This document shows, piece by piece, positions 11,814 through 22,667 of a DNA stretch of 64,000 nt; position 1 is the stretch's first letter, and each line of letters begins with the position of its first letter. The DNA comes from Phragmites australis. Taxonomy: Eukaryota; Streptophyta; Magnoliopsida; Poales; Poaceae. Location: contig NC_084925.1 of the NCBI RefSeq assembly GCF_958298935.1, forward strand, positions 7,995,001 to 8,059,000. Direction: 5' to 3'. The notes under the pieces were generated by a model. That model did not search any database. It had not been told where the DNA came from and was given only the letters and a program-made list of their open reading frames with translations. Both the position numbers and the translations under genes were made by a program.

Positions 11814-13395
11814 AATCCGACCAAATAGCCCGCGCGGCACGGCACGGCACGACCGTGCTGTGCTGGAGGTGCGGCCCACGACATAGTTCATGAAACACAA
11901 TGCCGTGTCGGGTTAGCCCAAGTACGGTTGCGGCATGACGAGCTGTACCAGGTGGGGTGACCGGGTGGTGGCACAGACAGGGTGACAGGACGGGGCAGGG
12001 GCGAACAGGCAGCCGAGGTGAACCGTGTCTATGCCGGCCCATCTAAGATAGGTCGTGGCATGTCACACGCTTGGCCTAGGTATAACCCGATACTCGGCTC
12101 AGATATGGCCCAATGCCTCGTGCTGTATCAGCTCAATCTAGCTAAGCTCAAGCCAAGATATGTCTAGGTCCCAAACCGGCTCAGTAGGTACTATCTATTT
12201 GGATAGTTTTAGGTAAATTAGAGCTGACGAGGAATTTTGTACCATTCGATCCGAATATGTAGAAAATTAACAATAAGTATTGTCTCAATCGAATGATTGG
12301 CTGAAATATTTCGTATGGGACTTTCTCGTACATAAGTTAAAATCCCTTCAAGTTGTGCAATATATGCAGTGTCTTTTTATGGTTAAGTCACATAAGTCCC
12401 AAGTTCGGTCTTTAGACTTTGTTCGGAATTAGAGAGTATGCCGGAATTTTAAGAAATCATATTAATAATGTTGTAGAAAAAATCAAGTGAAATAGGGACG
12501 TCGAGAAGATTAGGTTCCCATCGATGTTATAAAAATAAAAGAGGTCAACATCAACGTTGCAAATAGTGGCATATATGTTATATGGATGTACAGCAACAGG
12601 TCCTTGCGTGTGAGATTAGCGTACCATGATTCTCGGATGACTCATATTATATATTCCTGTGCAGAACTAGGTTGTTCCACTGGTTGTATTTTGCAAAACT
12701 AATGGCATGGTGCCACATGCCTCCCTTACTTGCGGCTAATCCAATGGCATGGTGCTTACTTGCATTGCATGCTATGTCTAAGGGAATTGCTCCTATGCCC
12801 TTACTAATAAGTCTAATTTACTATTTGCTCGTATTTTCCACTTTGCATCGATGCCTCTACTTTGGGCAATTTGAAGGGACCGGCCGTCTGCCGCTACCAT
12901 CCGATACTGCTAGTTTTGATGAATTTAAATAAATAGAAAATAGTAGAAATATTGTTGATGTATCCAGCACCAGCTTTATAATTTTTTTAGCTACAGATAC
13001 CTAGCATTAAAAATTTATAAAACTGGAAAAATAAATCTTTAGATAAAATAATATCTTTTGTTTTCAGGGGGCAGTAGTGTCATTTTGATGAATATTAACA
13101 GTGTTAGTTCTCCGTTAAAAAGCAAGGGCAGCTTGACACTTTAAATCGTAAAAATAAGGGTAATGGTGCAAAGTGAAAAAAGCAAGGGCAAATATGCTTT
13201 TAGAAAACAAAGATGGGGAAAATTGCAAACGTCCCTATGTCTTATGGTCATTTATGCATTTTTTTTGGGGTTTTATAATTTTGATCACATAATTAATCTC
13301 TTTGTTGCTGATCCTAAAAGGAGATTAAGGGCTGCATCTTTTAAAAAGGTTAAAAATTAAATTCTCATTACACATGGGTGTTTTTCTCAACTCTA
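11814..13395. other. Intergenic; GC-rich repeat-like patch then AT-rich DNA
   Basis: 11830-12030 has many CGGCACGG, CCGTGCTGTG and GCACGACC variants, a low-complexity patch often seen in grass repeats. From 12180 on the tract is AT-rich and has no recognisable protein. Open frames at 11761-12042 and 12672-12932 are compositional. Confidence 0.4.
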
Positions 13396-13399
13396 TATA

Positions 13400-13617
13400 G
13401 GGCATGTTTGGCATGGCTCAAGCTCTAAAATTTATATCTCTAGCTTCAAGAATCTGTGAAGTTGGAGCTAGAGTTGGAAATACACTGTGATTGTTTGGTT
13501 GAATCATCTTATTTCTATTTTAAGACTTAAAACATAGACTTAAGTCATTTTATTTTAGTCTACAAACTTTAGATTTTATAAGAATAGAGGAATTGGAGCT
13601 CTCTCACCAACCGGTGT
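13400..13617. repeat. Possible MITE (GGGCATGTTTGGCATGGCTC end)
   Basis: The left end GGGCATGTTTGGCATGGCTC follows the pattern of the MITE at 54433-54955 (GGGCCTATTTGATAGAG). A loosely complementary end, GAGCTCTCTCACCAACC, lies near 13597-13613. Ends and target duplication are not certain. Confidence 0.35.
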
Positions 13618-16443
13618 ATAGAATGTGCATCTCCAGAGAGATTATATGGTGTCTCGACATGATCCATTGGCATTTTTTAATAATAAAAGTACAACTCCTG
13701 GACACTACATCAATAAGATGCACATAACTATTTTTTTAAATAAAATAGACATTTAAATTCACATAAAAAAACCCAAACTTATAGTATGATTTAAATGTAC
13801 ATTCACACTCTCAACCAATTAAGATAAGCTAGGACAATATAAATACATAATTAATTAAATTAACCAGCCACATGTGCAAGCCGGGTTTATGTCGACTCCA
13901 TATCTTTCTCGAACTGTCTGTCCGCGTGTACACAAGCCCAAGCATGCATGCATGCTTGCCATCAAACTCATTACTGTACAGCTATGGCTCGAGTACTTTG
14001 AAAGATTTCATTTCAATTACGCATCAATCGATATGGTCTCCATGTGCAATGTGGGCATGTGGCACGTCCTTGGTTAATCATCGTTAATCATGTGGAATTA
14101 TCGAGCCCCTTCACTCGATGCGTGCTGCTCTCAATCGCTAGCTGTACGCGTGCCAAGTGTGGCCGCTCGCTATTGGCGATGCAAGCTGTGGTTCTGCAGA
14201 AAGGGAGGTGAATGTGTGCAGGTAAAATGTGAGTCCGGATCGCGACACTCCAAGAGGATCTCATGCTCTTTGCTGTGTTTTTCTTTTTATAAATTCTGCC
14301 ATCAACTCTGACGTTCACTTAAGAATGATGCTTATATATAAGCTAGATTTGCTATGTTTTTTTTAATAAATTATGCCATGAGCTTTATCGTTCACTTAAG
14401 AATGATGCAAGCACCCGGCTTTGAGCCTGGACAGGCGTGGTGCTCGACAGCATACTCTACCAGCCTAGCGAACGCTCACGGTAACCTAAATTTGCTATGT
14501 TTGATCGTCCTAGTCGTGCCAAATCATATATCATATATCATATATATCTCTATATACTAAACCTAAGTTCAGAAAAAGTTAGTACTTAAGAGCACCACGT
14601 TATCCCATATTAACTGCGATACTACGACTGCTTCCTAAGCATGCATTTTGGTTAAAAATGGGAGTAACATAGAGCTACAAGAAAATTTTCCGCAATAAAG
14701 CATGGCCTGGGTTCAATCCTTCTATAGATCTTCCATAAGCCGAAGGTGCGTGCTAGTGTTACTTTTCTCCAACCTAGCTAACGAAGGGTACGTGGCCTAT
14801 GCATGATGTTAATCCCATGGTTTCCCTTTGCTTTTGGATAAAACCATGAGTTGCTTTTGGTTGGCACAGGAGAGGGCAGTCTCTGTATACTTTCGTCTCT
14901 ATCAGACTAACTTCATTTTTTTTCTCTTTACTCTTTTGTTTCACTCATGCCTCTCTTTTTTCATTTTCTTTCTTTTAGGTGAGCTAATCTCTTTCAGTTA
15001 TTTCTGACACACTTTCTTTTAGAAAGGGAAAAGGGAGGGGAAACCAAATGTGGCTTTCATGCATTGTGTTTTTGTGTATCATGCTAGGATGGACCATGGA
15101 TGGTGTGACAAATTAATGGAGAAACCAATTTTGGGAAATGGAAGAGAAGTGGCCTAGCTTATTAGTTGGGTAATAGGGCTAGCGCAGGAAGTTTGTATTT
15201 TATGTGTGCAAATAATTAAACTTGGTTTCATATTGTCTACTGGGCTACTACTGCTCAATTTCGATTCCTTTCGAAGATACACTAGTATTTTGTGTAATCT
15301 TTAAAGGAAAAACAAAGTGAGTAAATATTGATGAGCAGTCAGTGAGGCCCAATTCAGTTTTGCTTGCCCTGTAAGATGACAGGAACTGCTCGGTTGCCAG
15401 CCTATCCGAAAATGACAACTGTTTATAATAAAATCATTATTTTCCTCTTTTTTTAAAAGCAGATAACAATTCTTTGTCAGATAGTAGTACGTAATGGAAT
15501 CAGGTCAAACATATAGGTACGTATGCCATGGTCAACATTTTGGATGCAACATTTCTCTCTTGTTTAAGACTTGTAGAACACGTGGAGATTAAATTTCAAT
15601 CTAAATCCACCACGTTATTTGAAAAAAAAAAGAACACTGAAAATGCAAATCAGCAACTAATTAAATATAGGCATGGATGTTAAGGTTGTCTCCACAACCT
15701 AGCATTACCTACTGCAGGTTGAAACATCCACTTCATGTCACAATCCAGAGAGCAGGAAGGTAAGCAAACTGGATTTTTTTTTTCTAGTGCAGCAAACTGG
15801 ATTTTAGACAGTGTCACCCGGAATTCTCTTCAATATTACTAATTTTTTTATGTCTAACAGGTGGAAAGAAATATGATTTTTCTCACCATAATTAAAATAG
15901 TCAAACAACACTGGCTAGTCAATACATAACAAAAAATCAAACAGACATAAAATTATTCTCAACATCACTGGCTATAATAAATCGTGATTTGCGGCAAGAA
16001 ATAGACTTGTCATTACAAATAATCAAGTGACATGCCCTACTCGCAGTTAGTCATTAGACTTGTGACTCTAATTTCTGCTTAAAAAGCTGTACGTGTACAT
16101 GTATTCTTGTGGTCAAAGAGGAGTTGGAAGATGAGATGAATATTCTCCTAGGAGGTCCCATTTTTTAGAGTTAGGAACATGGGGTTTGGCCAATTTGTGT
16201 GGAAAAGATAGGTTCGTTAGAGAAGGTACACTACAATACAAAGAAGATTCAACCAATCAAGGAGACAAAGAATTGGGGAAGATGTTCACTAGGAGCCAAA
16301 AATACAGCTGGAGAAAGAAAAAGCTACATGAATCCAAATCATCATGTCCAGTGGTATACCTTTCTTGATGTAGATATAGGTGTAACCATTAAATTTACAA
16401 AGAGATTGCTCTTAACATTTTGGTACTGCTCTTTCAAAAAATT
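13618..16443. other. Intergenic, no supported gene
   Basis: I see no coding family and no RNA gene. Two short related degenerate blocks (14405-14490 and 14703-14790, both with '...CTCTACCAGCCTAGCGAACG' or 'CTCCAACCTAGCTAACGAAG' type sequence) look like scattered copies of one repeat. Homopolymer A and T runs are frequent. Confidence 0.4.
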
Positions 16444-16511
16444 ATGATTCATAGAGCTAGGTAGTTAATATTAGGTTATGAATCATAGAGCTACGTAGTT
16501 AATATTAGGTG
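16444..16511. repeat. 34-bp tandem duplication
   Basis: Two adjacent 34-bp copies begin ATGATTCATAGAGCTAGGTA (16444-16477) and ATGAATCATAGAGCTACGTA (16478-16511). They differ at only three positions. This is a simple tandem duplication in intergenic DNA. Confidence 0.9.
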
Positions 16512-17072
16512 GGGCAAATTTGTATTAACCGGAAAAGTAAATCAATCTGAATATTTGCTACCGCATCTAATCTTCAATTTGCACTAGTAATAAATGAATT
16601 ACTACTGCTACTCTAATATTAGAAAAATTGCTGCAATGAAAATTGAAAACGTCTTTGAAGCATCAATTTTGACAACTTTGCAGTGATCTTCCAATAAAAC
16701 ACTTAAGGGTCTCCTAGAAAAAGACAAGATTATAATATGAACTGAGAAGGGTTCACCTCACCAAACCTGTTAGCCATAACAGAAGAGACCCTACAATAGA
16801 AGCAACCAGTCCTGGCTGTTTTCAGGGAAGACCACATGTTCTGGAGTTGCAGAAAGAACAAGGAACTGTAGAAAACAATACAAGCCACACTGTTCTGTCT
16901 AAGCTTTTGCAGTTTTTTTTTCCAACGTCTACACTTCAACTTTAATTTGCTTGTTGCAGGCAACTGCAGAATATCTGGAGAATGGCCGTACTCTGAAGGA
17001 AGCATAGACTGCAGGATGTGAGCTGGAAGGGCCAAAATGTCGACTAATTGGAGAAACTTCAGCATGCAACTA
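16512..17072. other. Intergenic with an unrecognised minus-strand open frame
   Basis: A 120-codon minus-strand frame (17092-16730) covers much of this stretch, but its N-terminal bases lie inside the adjoining MITE and it matches no family I know. It could be a relic of a gene exon. I see nothing else. Confidence 0.3.
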
Positions 17073-17073
17073 G

Positions 17074-17412
17074 TATTCCCTCCGTTTCGCAATATTTATT
17101 CATAGTTTCGGAGTATCTGTCTTAAATTATTTATCTATTACAGTAAATAAGGATATTTTATAATTTATTTTATTGTTATGCTCTTGAGTGTATGTATAGC
17201 TTATTTAATTGAATTCAATCAAGCGTGGAAATTGGGGGGATCTGTGTGCTTGAAACAGGAGCCGCTTTGTTTGATTATTGCCTCGGCGCACGTGTGCAGG
17301 TTTTGTGGGTCAAAGAGCTGTAGCAAAATTATGATTCGTATTATGTACAAGACATTATTTTGTTTGGGGTGTGGGCCTGTTAGATTATCCTGAAGTTACT
17401 GAAATGGGGGTA
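17074..17412. mobile_element. Stowaway-like MITE, diverged copy
   Basis: The left part aligns by eye with the Stowaway at 54594: CCCTCCGTTTCGCAATATTT, CATAGTTTCGGAGTATCTGT, then a block with GATATTTTATAATTTATTTT and ATGCTCTTGAGTGTATG. The right end is worn (ACTGAAATGGGGGTA, compare ACTGCAAAACGGAGGGAGTA in the other copy). Only the left half is firm. Confidence 0.6.
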
Positions 17413-17633
17413 CTCTTTCAATTACTTGCATGTGTACTTTATTAATGCTCTTTGGTTTCATTCATTAGAATTTGCGGGCATCGAAAAAGTTTGCTGGGTT
17501 TCTTGAGAGGCGCAACTTGGATGAAGGTTTGGACTGTGAATCTGTGATACCATTTTTCAAGCATATGCCAGGAGTATGAATTCGACAGGATTGATCTTCT
17601 CAAGTACTGGGTGGGATCAGCAATAATAATTTA

Positions 17634-17770
17634 GGACATGTTTGACAAAGCTCTTAGAACAGATTTTTGACTAGAATTAGTAGAGCTCTGTTAGCTTTCT
17701 GAGTGAAATCTGTAAGAGTGATTCTTTAAAATAAACTATAAACTACGGAGCTGAATGTCGAGTTGATGCT
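17634..17770. repeat. Fragment related to the MITE at 54433
   Basis: The order GGACATGTTTGACAAAGCTC, AGAGCTCTGTTAGCTTTCTG, TGAAATCTGTAAGAGTGATT and AAATAAACTATAAACTACGG matches the left arm of the MITE starting at 54433. No right-hand inverted end was found nearby, so this is a truncated copy. Confidence 0.5.
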
Positions 17771-18531
17771 GCTGCTATGAAGCACCACACAACATTGCAC
17801 AATATCGGTACTTATGGACAGTTGAGAATGCAAGACTGCGGAACCGAATCAAATAAAAAATAAATAAATTGAACAGAAAGGAGAGGAATATATAGAAAAT
17901 GCTCCTGAGTTTTTCTAATAATTTTGTTGTCATGGATTAGGTAGATGAAGAAGAAGAAAAAAGAGGGAGGAGGAGGGGAATAGGAGAAAGAAGAAGATCC
18001 AGAGATGAATGAGCCCGCCCATACATTCCTCTGCATCTGCCACTGAGCTCGAATGCGTTGAGAAAAATACCCTAGTACTAGTTTCTGTTGAGTTAACAAA
18101 AAAATACACATGAGGAATCAACAATAGAAACTGAAAGTCGACCAAGTCACCTTCACCGAGAGTAGATTGAGGCGAACTCAATCTTTATTTGTTGACTGGC
18201 ATACCCATGATTGATCGCTTTGAAGGAACAGTAAGACCCTGAACCTACCTTGAGCTCAAATTCATATAAGAATAAGAAATTGTTGTAAAGAAACACTATG
18301 TACGGGTGTTGTTAGTTTTTTAATCTCTTAATATAATTTATTATTTTATAATCATGTAGGATTGTTTAAAGAGCTAGTTTGTTTCAAAAAAACAAACTTT
18401 CCTCTTATCTTCAAATGATTTGTCACATTATCTTTTTACTTAAGCAGAAACTAAATTAATAAAAAAATTAAATTAGAAGTGACCTAAGTAACTATCAGAA
18501 CAGCAAGCACATTGCTCACCAATCACGCTAT
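17771..18531. other. Intergenic, no supported gene
   Basis: The tract is AT-rich with a purine-rich run (about 17945-18005). Minus-strand frames here are compositional. I see no gene. Confidence 0.4.
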
Positions 18532-18873
18532 TAAGGGCGTGTTTGGTAGGGATCCAGATTCACGTAGAAACGTTTCAGATTCAGATTCTCTCTGGAAATG
18601 TTTCTCTGGTAAATCAGAATCACTTGCTGAAACCGTTTGGCTAGCTGTCTGGATTCAGATTCTGGAAAGAGAAAGAAGTGTTGGAATTGACCAATGTACC
18701 CCTGATATTTGTGATGAATTTTCAGTATATTTTTACATGGAAAATGAGGTACAAAATACATGCATCCATAATTATCGCATAACAGAATAATTGGCCCACT
18801 GGTTGAGCATTGAAAATATGAGAGGTACCAAAATACATGCTTCTAAAACAACATTATAAAATGATAAATTGAT

Positions 18874-20213
18874 CTATGACCTAGATTCCATAATTGCTTT
18901 CGCAAGATCATCACGAAATCTGTCCATATTAATGTCATTTGTATCGGACGTAGACGCATTAGATGAATTTTGAGAGGGTTGATGCCTTACATATCTTCGA
19001 GGTATTGTGGGCATGTAATCCGGATTCCGATCACATCTTCGAAAATGTTTATCAAGTGCATGATTTTCACGAATAAAATTATGGAGACACATGGTAGATG
19101 CCACAATCATCTTTTGTTTGCTCATTGGATAAGTAGGCATCTTTAAAAGTATCCTCCACTTCATCTTCCATACGCCAAAAGTGCGCTCAACGACATTACG
19201 AAGACTTGAGTGCAAATAGTTGAATACCTCTTGCTCACCAGAAGGAGCGACACCCCTTCTCCAGTCAGGAACATGGTACCTCTGTCCTTTATATGGTGAT
19301 AAGTATCCCGGTCTATTTGGGTAACCAGCATCGACAACATAATATTTTCCTGAATAAACATGAAAGAAATCAATAAATGTGAAAGTAACAAAAAAGAAAG
19401 GGAAGGAAGATAGCAATAAATTTTACCTAGCGGAGGATGTGGAAAGGCTTGTGTATCATATTCTATAGCATGATATAGCACACTTGTGTCATGCATAGAA
19501 CCTGGCTGTCCAATAGATGCATAGGTGAAACGCATGTCAAAATCAACCACTGCCATAACATTTTGGGTTGAAGTCCCTGATCTGCCAATGTATCTTACAT
19601 AATCTCGAGGAGGTGGTGTCGCTAAGATGTGTGTTCCATCAATGGCTCTAATGCAATTCTTAAAATGTGGCCACATCCTTTGGTCACCACTAATCCTACT
19701 ATGCACATTGGAGAAGTTACGGTCCTGAGGTCTTATGTAATCTTTAGCCATCCGAACTAGGCAATGCAACACATCATCAAACTTCCTACTGATTGTCTCC
19801 CCTGAATGCTTGAATGTATTCTGAATCGAACTATTGGATCTATTTTGCCCGCAAATGCACAGAAAGATGGCAAGTGATTCCATTGAGCTCATATGAATGG
19901 ATGACTGTAGACCATAATTACTTACCAAAAGATCATGCAATCTGATGAAAAGGCCTTCATTCATCCTGAACATTCTGTGACTTTCTCCAGGTGTGTTCAG
20001 TGTTTCTATAATCCATCCATATCCACTGAGTTGTGAGGTCCTTGGTGCATTCTTATCATGATACTTCATGTAGTACTTGTGCAACATAGTGACAGTAGAA
20101 AACAAGTTGGCCTGCAGCTCTTGATGTTGACGTATGGCTTGTAAATCAAAAACATCATCATCATCGGAGTCGCTTGCACTCCTTTCACTTTCACTTGAGG
20201 ACATCTGTAGCAT
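18874..20213 (-). CDS. PIF/Harbinger DDE transposase (DDE_Tnp_4), intact, 2 exons
   Basis: Exon 1 is 20213-19427 and exon 2 is 19349-18874, with GT (19426-19425) and AG (19351-19350) joining in phase. The product is 420 aa. The N-terminus is acidic (SDSDDDD). The middle (about 60-160) is the helical region typical of plant PIF transposases (YGWIIETLNTP, FRM...F..L...L). The DDE motif is complete: D192 in IRAIDGTH, D269 in YYVVDAGYPN and E317 in NVVERTFGVWKMKW, with the usual GSMHD motif near 238-242. The enzyme would cut the element's inverted repeats in the nucleus and insert at TAA/TTA, normally together with the Myb-like partner. A second in-frame ATG at 20204 follows a CAG, so a 5' intron ending there is possible. 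Nothing essential is missing. Confidence 0.93.
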
Positions 20214-20398
20214 AACATGAATATGACAAGTTCATGAATAACCAACCAACATGACTTAATAGTACAAGTTCATGAATAAACCAACCAACATGACTCCACA
20301 TAAAGTAACAAACATGACTCCACATAAACCCACAAATATGTCTCAACATAATCTGTCCAACATGACTCCACATAAAGTAACAAACATGTCTCAAAACC

Positions 20399-21350
20399 TT
20401 ACACAGGACCATATTTGACAAAGTGCTTCATAGTGAGCCAGGCAAACCGGTCTTCTGGAGTGTCCAAAGTCATAAACATCTCCCTCTCAGCTCTCTTAGT
20501 GAATAATTCAGAAGCAATGAAGTGTTGCTTTGTACCAGGAATAGCACCACACTCCTTCACAATGGCCATTACTTCCTTGATGGAACACCCTGAGTTGTCC
20601 TCCCTTCTTGCCATTGACTCAACAGAAGCTGTGGACCTCTCATTTAAGGACACAATTTTACTAATTTGGTCTTCTATCCACTTGCCTCCACTTGTCTTCA
20701 CTCTTTTTCCCTTGTCTTTGTCATCACCACTAGGTCTCTTGCCTTTGCCCTTGCCACTTGGTGTTATTTCTTCTGGCTCACTGTCATCATCTGACTCAGC
20801 CTCCTCATCACCACCATTCGAGCCACCATTAGGACTTTGAGGAATTACACCTGATGAAGCACAAAAGTGGTCATCACCTGTATTACGAAGGTCTTCAAAC
20901 ATAATCTTCAACTCATCTTCATTTTGAAGTCCCTTGTCTTTAAACTTGCCACATCCTGGAATTTCCTGAAAACATGTATGTATATGTTATAAATTTATTA
21001 TTGGTCGAGGCATGAAAGAACAAATAAATTACAACTTGCAAACTTACTTTTCTCATCTTCTTCCACCAATCGTCGCTCATGCGAACTGTCCCCTTCTTTT
21101 CATCCCAACCTATACCTGTTTGTTTCAACAAACCCTTCCAAGCAGTATATTCCACCTTCAATTTTGCCCATTTGTTCTTAAACTGGCCTCTATTGTACAA
21201 AATGTCCGTCTCCTCATGAAACTGGACAATCACATTTTTGTATCCTACATTGTTCAAATGGGTGCTCGAACGATTTCCACACCTAACTTGTTCAGCAAAC
21301 AATCTACAAACAACTCTAGTGTTCTCTTCGGACCAATCAGCCTCAACCAT
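20399..21350 (-). CDS. PIF/Harbinger Myb/SANT-like DNA-binding protein (ORF1-type), intact, 2 exons
   Basis: Exon 1 is 21350-21048 (donor GTAAGT) and exon 2 is 20965-20399, joined in phase 0 to give 289 aa. Residues about 3-100 form the plant Myb/SANT-like domain (Myb_DNA-bind_3): ADWSEENTRVVCRLFAEQV, a central FKNKWAKLKVEYTAWKGLL and a C-terminal DDWWKKM. The middle is acidic and Ser/Gly-rich (DEEAESDDDSEPEE), followed by a basic KGKGKRPSGDDKDKGKRVK segment that could be a nuclear signal. The end is helical with ERFAWL-like sequence. In active plant Harbinger elements this protein binds the termini and helps bring transposase to the nucleus (family knowledge). It lies upstream of the transposase on the same strand, with about 185 bp between the coding parts. 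Confidence 0.88.
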
Positions 21351-21867
21351 CTACAAATCAACATATTATACTTAGCAAATCGACAAACATATTAAAAAAC
21401 AGATTATAGCACCACTGCCCCTAATCCAATCCAGCACAATGGGCCATTTGTTTTTATATCCAGCATAAGCACAAGCCTATCTTGAATTACCAGCGCAAGC
21501 ACAAGCCTATTTTGTCCGGCACAAGCACAAGCACAAGTAGAACAACAGCACAATCATCTAGTAAAATAGAATTGGCTGATAACTTCGCGGAGTGCAAGAA
21601 CCAGTTAGATGTTTATTGGATCATGGCTTTATAAACGTCAGCAACAGTATGTGTATGCATCCATTTTTTGGCATCGTCATATATCAAATCAAGTGTCTAA
21701 GATGCTAGCTTGTTAACACAAAATGAGATCAAGTGCTGTAGTATTCAGAACTCCTGTAAGCTATACCTCTCGTCCTAGCTCAGGCCTCTTGCCCTCTGCT
21801 CGTAGCTCCTGCCTCCTGCCCAACGTGCGGATCTGAGGAGGTAGAGCAGCACCGCGGCGCTCGGTGC

Positions 21868-22054
21868 GAACGGCTCGACGGGCTCGTAGCTCCTGCCTCC
21901 TACCCGACGGGCGGCACTCGGTGCAAACGGCTCGACGGGCTCGTAGCTCCTGCCTCCTACCCGACGGGCGGCGCTCGGTGCGAACGGCTCGACGGGCTCG
22001 TAGCTCCTACCTCCTGCCCGACGGGCGGCGCTCGGTGCGAACGGCTCGACGGGC
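21868..22054. repeat. 57-bp GC-rich minisatellite, about 3.3 copies
   Basis: Three full copies (21868-21924, 21925-21981, 21982-22038) plus a partial one start with GAACGGCTCGACGGGCTCGT and end with GGCGGCGCTCGGTGC. Copies differ at only a few sites. 57 is a multiple of three, and on the minus strand the array reads as a 19-residue repeat containing YEPVEPFAPSAARRVGG. No promoter or splice structure supports translation. The array lies inside the PIF/Harbinger element, upstream of both its genes as transcribed. Confidence 0.92.
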
Positions 22055-22667
22055 TTGACGCGCTCGGTGCGATGCGCTCGGTGCCGGAGGGAAGGCGCCC
22101 AGATCTGGGGACGGCTCGACGGGCGGCGGGCTGCTCCGGGACGGCTCGAGGGGCGGCGCGACCTCCAGGATAGCTCGAGCGGCGACGGAGGGCGGCGCGC
22201 TGCTCCAGGACAGCTCGAGCGGCGACGGGCGGGAGGCCGAAAGGGAGGCGCGCAGCTCCAGGACGGCTCGAGGGGTTGCGCGAGGGCCGGCACGCAGCTC
22301 CGGGACGACGCCGCGAGGGCTGATGCGCAGCTCCGGCACGGATCTAGCGGCGGACGAGTTCAAGGCACCAGAGAGATGGAACGAAAATGGGAGCTGAGCT
22401 GAGCTGTTGCGGCGGGTTGGGAAGGAAGCTATGTGCTCGGGCAGTGGCAATGGGTGCAAATACTGATAAACTCCACGGGGACGTATAAAAGCTAGTGGGG
22501 ACAATCACTGAGAAACGGCTCTCTGGGTGTTTCACGCGCTACGGCTATTTCCTGAGAATCGTTTCGCCCGTTCCTATCAGAATCGTTCCACGTTTTCACC
22601 GTTTGGTAGCGATCCTGGTAGAAACATCCAGAATCGGAAACGTTCCGACCATCCAAACGGGCCCTAA

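Larger units (their letters stand above)
18535..22664. mobile_element. PIF/Harbinger DNA transposon, apparently complete, 4.13 kb
   Basis: The left end reads GGGCGTGTTTGGTAGG and the reverse complement of the right end reads GGGCCCGTTTGGATGG. Both ends are flanked by TAA (18532-18534 and 22665-22667), the target duplication of PIF/Harbinger. The element carries, both on the minus strand, a spliced transposase gene (20213-18874) and a spliced Myb/SANT-like gene (21350-20399), the usual two-gene set of autonomous plant PIF elements. Neither has a stop or frameshift. Subterminal regions repeat motifs such as CAGATTCAGATTCTC and GGTAGAAACATCC. The first 400 bp downstream of the right end as transcribed (21780-22400) is very GC-rich and includes a 57-bp minisatellite. 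Autonomy is inferred from the intact genes; activity is unknown. Confidence 0.93.

Noticed and set aside
14405..14790. tRNA-like GGTTCAATCC and GAGCCTGG motifs
   Set aside because: No cloverleaf can be folded around them; they belong to scattered degenerate repeats.
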